Part shown: positions 5,839-8,620 of the stretch, one piece after another
Position numbering within the stretch: the first letter of the stretch is position 1
Layout of the letters: each line of letters starts with the position of its first letter
Source of the DNA: Anaerolineaceae bacterium UBA5838
GTDB lineage: Bacteria > Chloroflexota > Anaerolineae > Anaerolineales > Anaerolineaceae
DNA length: 8,620 nt
Assembly: GCA_002432795.1 (NCBI GenBank)
Contig: DJGU01000015.1
Location: 2,534-11,153, forward strand
Direction: 5' to 3'
The notes under the pieces: generated by a model
The model's database searches: none
What the model saw: only the letters and a program-made list of their open reading frames with translations
Told to the model about the DNA's origin: nothing
Made by a program: the position numbers and the translations under genes

Positions 5839-6446
5839 AAATCAAAAGACAAACTATTTTTCTCATTGCGGGTCTGCTTTTACTGGCTGTCAGCGGCTTT
5901 CTTTTCTCCCGGCGGGCTATTCCTGTCAGCTCGCAAAGCCAGGCTGTGGCCCTTTCCGACTGGATTTACAGGAGCGGTGGTAACCTGAACGTGATGGTGA
6001 CCTACCCCGAAAAGCTGGAAACCGGTCGCAAGAATCTGATCACGGTGGCATACGAGGCTGATGATGCGCTTGAGAGCGTTTTGGCTGACGGAGTCGTTTT
6101 CGACTTACAGCTCGATATGCTCAAGACCGTCATCCAGCCGCAGAAACGCATGTTGATCCCGGTGGAAAGCGGAAGAAAAACTTTCGTCTGGGAAGTGGAG
6201 CCCTTCAACGCCGGATTTTCCGAGGCAAGTATTTCAATGGCACTTGGCGATAAGTCCCTGAGCGGCAATTACGCCATCACGACCCAGCAAAAAATCGATT
6301 TCAGCATGGAAATTGCCGAGTCGACTGCCGCCACCAGGGGTGAGTTAAGTACCTGGGGCTTCATCTGTCTGGGTGGCGGGCTGTTGAGCCTGCTGGCTGC
6401 TTACCTGCTGAATAAGAAAAAGCCGCCTGTAAAAAAGCGAAAGTAA
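5835..6446 (+). CDS. Membrane-anchored extracytoplasmic protein, function unknown
   Basis: A 203-aa protein of no family I can name. It has a basic N terminus and a hydrophobic segment at about 8-24 (signal anchor or signal peptide). A soluble region of about 25-170 is rich in alternating hydrophobic and polar residues, suggesting a beta-sandwich (for example LNVMVTYPEKLETGRKNLIT and RKTFVWEVEPFNAG). A second hydrophobic helix at about 173-193 and a very basic tail (NKKKPPVKKRK) follow. The expected topology is an outside domain held by one or two helices with the basic tail in the cytoplasm. There is no cysteine in the soluble domain and no lipobox. Its start overlaps the preceding stop by 4 nt, with a weak GGTGGTG 5 nt upstream, and murE begins 6 nt after its stop. 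The linkage to a Mur ligase makes an envelope role plausible but unproven. Confidence 0.8.
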   Translation: MKIKRQTIFLIAGLLLLAVSGFLFSRRAIPVSSQSQAVALSDWIYRSGGNLNVMVTYPEKLETGRKNLITVAYEADDALESVLADGVVFDLQLDMLKTVIQPQKRMLIPVESGRKTFVWEVEPFNAGFSEASISMALGDKSLSGNYAITTQQKIDFSMEIAESTAATRGELSTWGFICLGGGLLSLLAAYLLNKKKPPVKKRK

Positions 6447-6452
6447 CTGGAA

Positions 6453-8033
6453 ATGGACCAACCCATGCGACGCCGTTCACTCCGCTCTGTTTTTTCAGAC
6501 ATGCCACTGACCGCACTGGACCCCATCCCGCCAGTGATGATTACGGGAGTCACCAGTGACTCGCGCCGCGTCCGGAAGGGCTTCGCTTTTGTTGCCATCA
6601 AAGGTGAGAGCAGCGATGGCTTCGATTACATCCCATCAGCCGTTGCCAACGGCGCCCGCGTTATCCTCAGCGATCGTCCAGCGCCAGAGGGGCTTCCCAT
6701 CCCCTACCTTCGCCTGCAGGGAGACCTGCGCTTTGCCCTGGCGTACCTGGCGGCGAGTTTCCAGCGCTTTCCGGCGCGGAAACTGCGCATGATCGGTGTG
6801 ACAGGCACCGACGGCAAAACCACCACCTCGATGCTGATCCACCACCTCCTGACCAAATCCGGCATTTCTGCCGGTATGATCAGCACTGTCAACGCCCTGA
6901 TCGGGGACCAGTCGCTGGATACTGGCTTCCACGTGACCACGCCGGACTCCCCCGACATCCAGGCTTACCTGGCCCAGATGGTGGCTGCCGGCATGACGCA
7001 CTGTGTGCTCGAAACTACCTCCCACGGGCTTGCGCAGGGGCGTGTGATTGCCTGCGATTACGACCTGGCGGTTGTGACCAACATCACCCACGAACACCTC
7101 GACTATCACGGCAATTACGAGAACTACCTCCAGACCAAGGGCAGGCTGCTCGGGATGCTCATGGAAACCCCGCGCAAACGGATCGGCAACCTCCGGCTGG
7201 CTGTGCTGAACAAAGATGATCGCTCTTATGACATGCTTAAGCGCCTGTCGCCCCCCGGTTTTCTGACCTACAGCCGGATCAACCAAGCCCATTTTTGGGC
7301 GGATGAGATCACCAGCACCACCAGTGATCTGAGTTTCACCCTGCACACAGAAAAAAAGCAGTTACCGGTCCATTGCCCCATCGCCGGTTTTTACAACGTT
7401 TCCAACATTCTGGCCGCCCTCGCGGCAGTCACGTCGCTTGGAGTAGACCTTGAGCAAGCCGTGAAGGACCTTGAAAGTTTTGAAGGCATCCCCGGGCGCA
7501 TGCAGCGCATTGAGCTAGGGCAAAACTTCACCGCCATTGTGGACTTTGCCCACACACCAAACGCGCTCGAAAACGCCCTGGTTACCGCCCGCGCCATGAC
7601 AAACGGGCGGGTGATTGCCGTCTACGGCTCAGCCGGCCTGCGCGACCGCGAGAAGCGCCGCATGATGCCCGCTGTCTCTATCCAGCTCGCCGATATCACC
7701 ATTCTCACCGCGGAAGATCCGCGTACGGAGCCGCTTGAGGGCATCCTGGAAGAAATGGCACAATCGGCGATCAAAGCCAGCGGCGTGGAAGGCGTGAATT
7801 TTTTCCGAATTGCGGACCGTGGGGACGCGCTGCGTAAAGCACTCAGCCTTGCCCAGCCTGGCGACCTGGTGATCGCCTGCGGGAAGGGTCACGAACAATC
7901 GATGTGCTTTGGAACTGAAGAGTACCATTGGGATGACCGCACAGCCATGCGTGCCGCTCTTGCCGAACACCTGGGGATTGAGGGTACGCAAATGCCCTGG
8001 CTGCCAACCAGTTCCACGCCAAAACCAGCGTAA
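6453..8033 (+). CDS. murE: MurE-type UDP-MurNAc-L-Ala-D-Glu ligase (third residue)
   Basis: A 526-aa cytoplasmic Mur ligase that would join the third stem-peptide amino acid to UDP-MurNAc-L-Ala-D-Glu using ATP. All three family domains are present: the UDP-substrate domain (SDSRRVRKGFAFVAIKG, 35-51), the ATPase domain and the C-terminal domain. Visible motifs are the P-loop GVTGTDGKTTT (115-125), TTPDS (162-166), ETTSHGLAQGRV (187-198), HEHLDYHG (213-220), the lysine expected to be carbamylated (K229 in QTKGRL), GFYNVSN (312-318), GIPGRM (345-350), DFAHTPNAL (364-372), GSAGLRDREKR (392-402) and GKGHE (477-481). The substrate-selecting motif, usually DNPR in diaminopimelate enzymes, reads EDPR (421-424). 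The arginine is kept but the specificity is uncertain; ornithine is possible because some Chloroflexota use it. The start is ambiguous between ATG 6453 and ATG 6465, and neither has a strong ribosome site. It is slightly longer than E. coli MurE (495 aa) and stands outside any dcw cluster visible here. Confidence 0.88.
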   Translation: MDQPMRRRSLRSVFSDMPLTALDPIPPVMITGVTSDSRRVRKGFAFVAIKGESSDGFDYIPSAVANGARVILSDRPAPEGLPIPYLRLQGDLRFALAYLAASFQRFPARKLRMIGVTGTDGKTTTSMLIHHLLTKSGISAGMISTVNALIGDQSLDTGFHVTTPDSPDIQAYLAQMVAAGMTHCVLETTSHGLAQGRVIACDYDLAVVTNITHEHLDYHGNYENYLQTKGRLLGMLMETPRKRIGNLRLAVLNKDDRSYDMLKRLSPPGFLTYSRINQAHFWADEITSTTSDLSFTLHTEKKQLPVHCPIAGFYNVSNILAALAAVTSLGVDLEQAVKDLESFEGIPGRMQRIELGQNFTAIVDFAHTPNALENALVTARAMTNGRVIAVYGSAGLRDREKRRMMPAVSIQLADITILTAEDPRTEPLEGILEEMAQSAIKASGVEGVNFFRIADRGDALRKALSLAQPGDLVIACGKGHEQSMCFGTEEYHWDDRTAMRAALAEHLGIEGTQMPWLPTSSTPKPA

Positions 8034-8042
8034 TGGATCCGG

Positions 8043-8438
8043 CTATTTCGGTTTTCGAGTGCGCAGGAACATTTCCCCCAGCGAACCGCCGTTAAAACCA
8101 CCAAAAACTGCCATCAGGCTGACCAGCGCAGAGAGCAAGCCGCTCTTCCAGGTCATCAACCCGATCACAATCATCCCAGCCAGCCCGCCATAGACCCCGT
8201 AGGTTAGACCGCGTTTGTCTTTTGCGAGGACGGCAACCAGGAAAGCAACGGTCAGGGAACCAAGGAAGATGCCCAGCATCAAGGTCGTGTCCAGGCCGGT
8301 CACCAGATCCCCGTAGCGCGCCACCAGACTGTCCACCAGGCTGAAGAAAAGTAATGCCATGGCAATATTGCCAGCCATCGCCAGCATAAGGTAAGCGATC
8401 TTCGTCCCACGCAGGTCAAGTACTTTGCTCAGTTTCAT
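8043..8438 (-). CDS. Four-helix integral membrane protein, function unknown
   Basis: A 131-aa protein that I cannot assign. Hydrophobic segments lie at about residues 14-36, 50-72, 79-96 and 99-117, the last two rich in glycine (YGVYGGLAG, VFGGFNGG). It has a basic N terminus and a basic C terminus (RTRKPK), so both ends are probably cytoplasmic. Its stop lies 9 nt from the murE stop, so the two genes converge with no visible terminator between them. Its ATG at 8438 has no Shine-Dalgarno site but sits 6 nt after a TAGAAT box, which suggests leaderless translation. It follows the partial gene at 8451-8620 by 12 nt and might also be read through from it. The size and layout resemble small uncharacterised membrane-protein families such as TIGR04086, a weak comparison. 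Confidence 0.75.
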   Translation of the reverse strand: MKLSKVLDLRGTKIAYLMLAMAGNIAMALLFFSLVDSLVARYGDLVTGLDTTLMLGIFLGSLTVAFLVAVLAKDKRGLTYGVYGGLAGMIVIGLMTWKSGLLSALVSLMAVFGGFNGGSLGEMFLRTRKPK

Positions 8439-8444
8439 GCGCTA

Positions 8445-8450
8445 ATTCTA
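8445..8450 (-). promoter_or_regulatory. -10 box (TAGAAT) for the 131-aa membrane protein
   Basis: On the minus strand TAGAAT (8450-8445) matches TATAAT at five of six bases. It is separated by exactly 6 nt from the ATG at 8438, so the start codon A falls at the expected +1. No -35 match is found at normal spacing, and no ribosome site lies between the box and the ATG. This is the geometry of a leaderless promoter. Confidence 0.45.
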
Positions 8451-8620
8451 TCAGGAACTTTTCGGAAGATAGGCTCTAACCGTGTCTTCAAGAGCTTTGT
8501 CCGGATCTCCTTTTGCGTAGCCGAGTTGCTCGCGGCTGTAGTTTGTGTCCAGGAAGGCATTGCGCGTTTGCAGTTCAACAAAGGGGACCATCGCAAGCCC
8601 ACTTTGCTTGCCCAGCAGGT
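8451..8620 (-). CDS. 3' end of a gene cut by the window edge; possibly an NAD-dependent epimerase/dehydratase
   Basis: Reading the minus strand from 8618 gives 55 uninterrupted codons ending in TGA at 8453-8451. The peptide includes LLGKQSGLAMVPF, then FLDTNYSREQLGY, and ends with a DTVRAYLPKSS tail. The pattern L-D-x-S/N-x-x-R-x-x-L-G-Y, then a stretch ending in T-V-R-x-Y/W-L, resembles the C terminus of extended short-chain dehydrogenase/epimerase proteins, where a substrate-loop segment is followed by a final helix. The catalytic and NAD-binding regions lie outside the window, so the family call is tentative. It lies 12 nt upstream of the 131-aa membrane-protein gene on the same strand. 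Confidence 0.6.
   Translation of the reverse strand, partial: LLGKQSGLAMVPFVELQTRNAFLDTNYSREQLGYAKGDPDKALEDTVRAYLPKSS

Noticed and set aside
6636..7346. 236-aa open frame on the minus strand
   Set aside because: It is a shadow of the clearly conserved murE coding sequence and shows no domain or start signal of its own.

Overview
The window looks like a chromosomal piece of a Chloroflexota bacterium, probably an Anaerolineae-type member. This is an inference from three things. The secreted beta-helix protein ends in YLPMVMRN, a tail I associate with exported proteins of that phylum. It joins PMP-like repeats to a choice-of-anchor-Q-like region and InlB-like repeats. The MurE-type ligase is divergent, with EDPR where DNPR is usual. 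No 16S rRNA or other decisive marker is present.

Layout: 1-376 is non-coding and holds REP/MITE-like palindromic repeats and a probable tRNA terminator. A tRNA-Leu(UAA) gene lies on the minus strand at 377-460. Positions 461-796 are non-coding, with degenerate G-rich repeats about 61 nt apart. A large secreted repeat protein is encoded at 839-3715 (+). A second, identical tRNA-Leu(UAA) gene follows at 3729-3812 (-), so the surface-protein gene sits alone between two direct copies of one tRNA gene and its promoter. Positions 3813-4073 are non-coding and contain a GC-rich palindromic element.

From 4089 a compact plus-strand gene set follows: an LctP-family lactate permease, a 57-aa two-helix membrane protein, a 203-aa membrane-anchored protein with an extracytoplasmic domain, and a MurE-type Mur ligase. 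Gaps are 1 nt, a 4-nt overlap and 6 nt, which suggests one transcript. A convergent minus-strand pair closes the window: a 131-aa four-helix membrane protein and, upstream of it, the 3' end of a gene cut by the window edge.

Roles: the permease would import or export lactate or a related 2-hydroxy acid. MurE would add the third residue of the peptidoglycan stem peptide. The two small membrane proteins between them are unrecognised and may be envelope factors. The repeat protein is probably a cell-surface or secreted beta-helix. I see no CRISPR array, transposase, phage gene, toxin-antitoxin pair or recognisable defence system. The most unusual points are the tRNA-bracketed surface-protein gene, the MurE-linked membrane-protein pair, and start codons lying directly downstream of -10 boxes.
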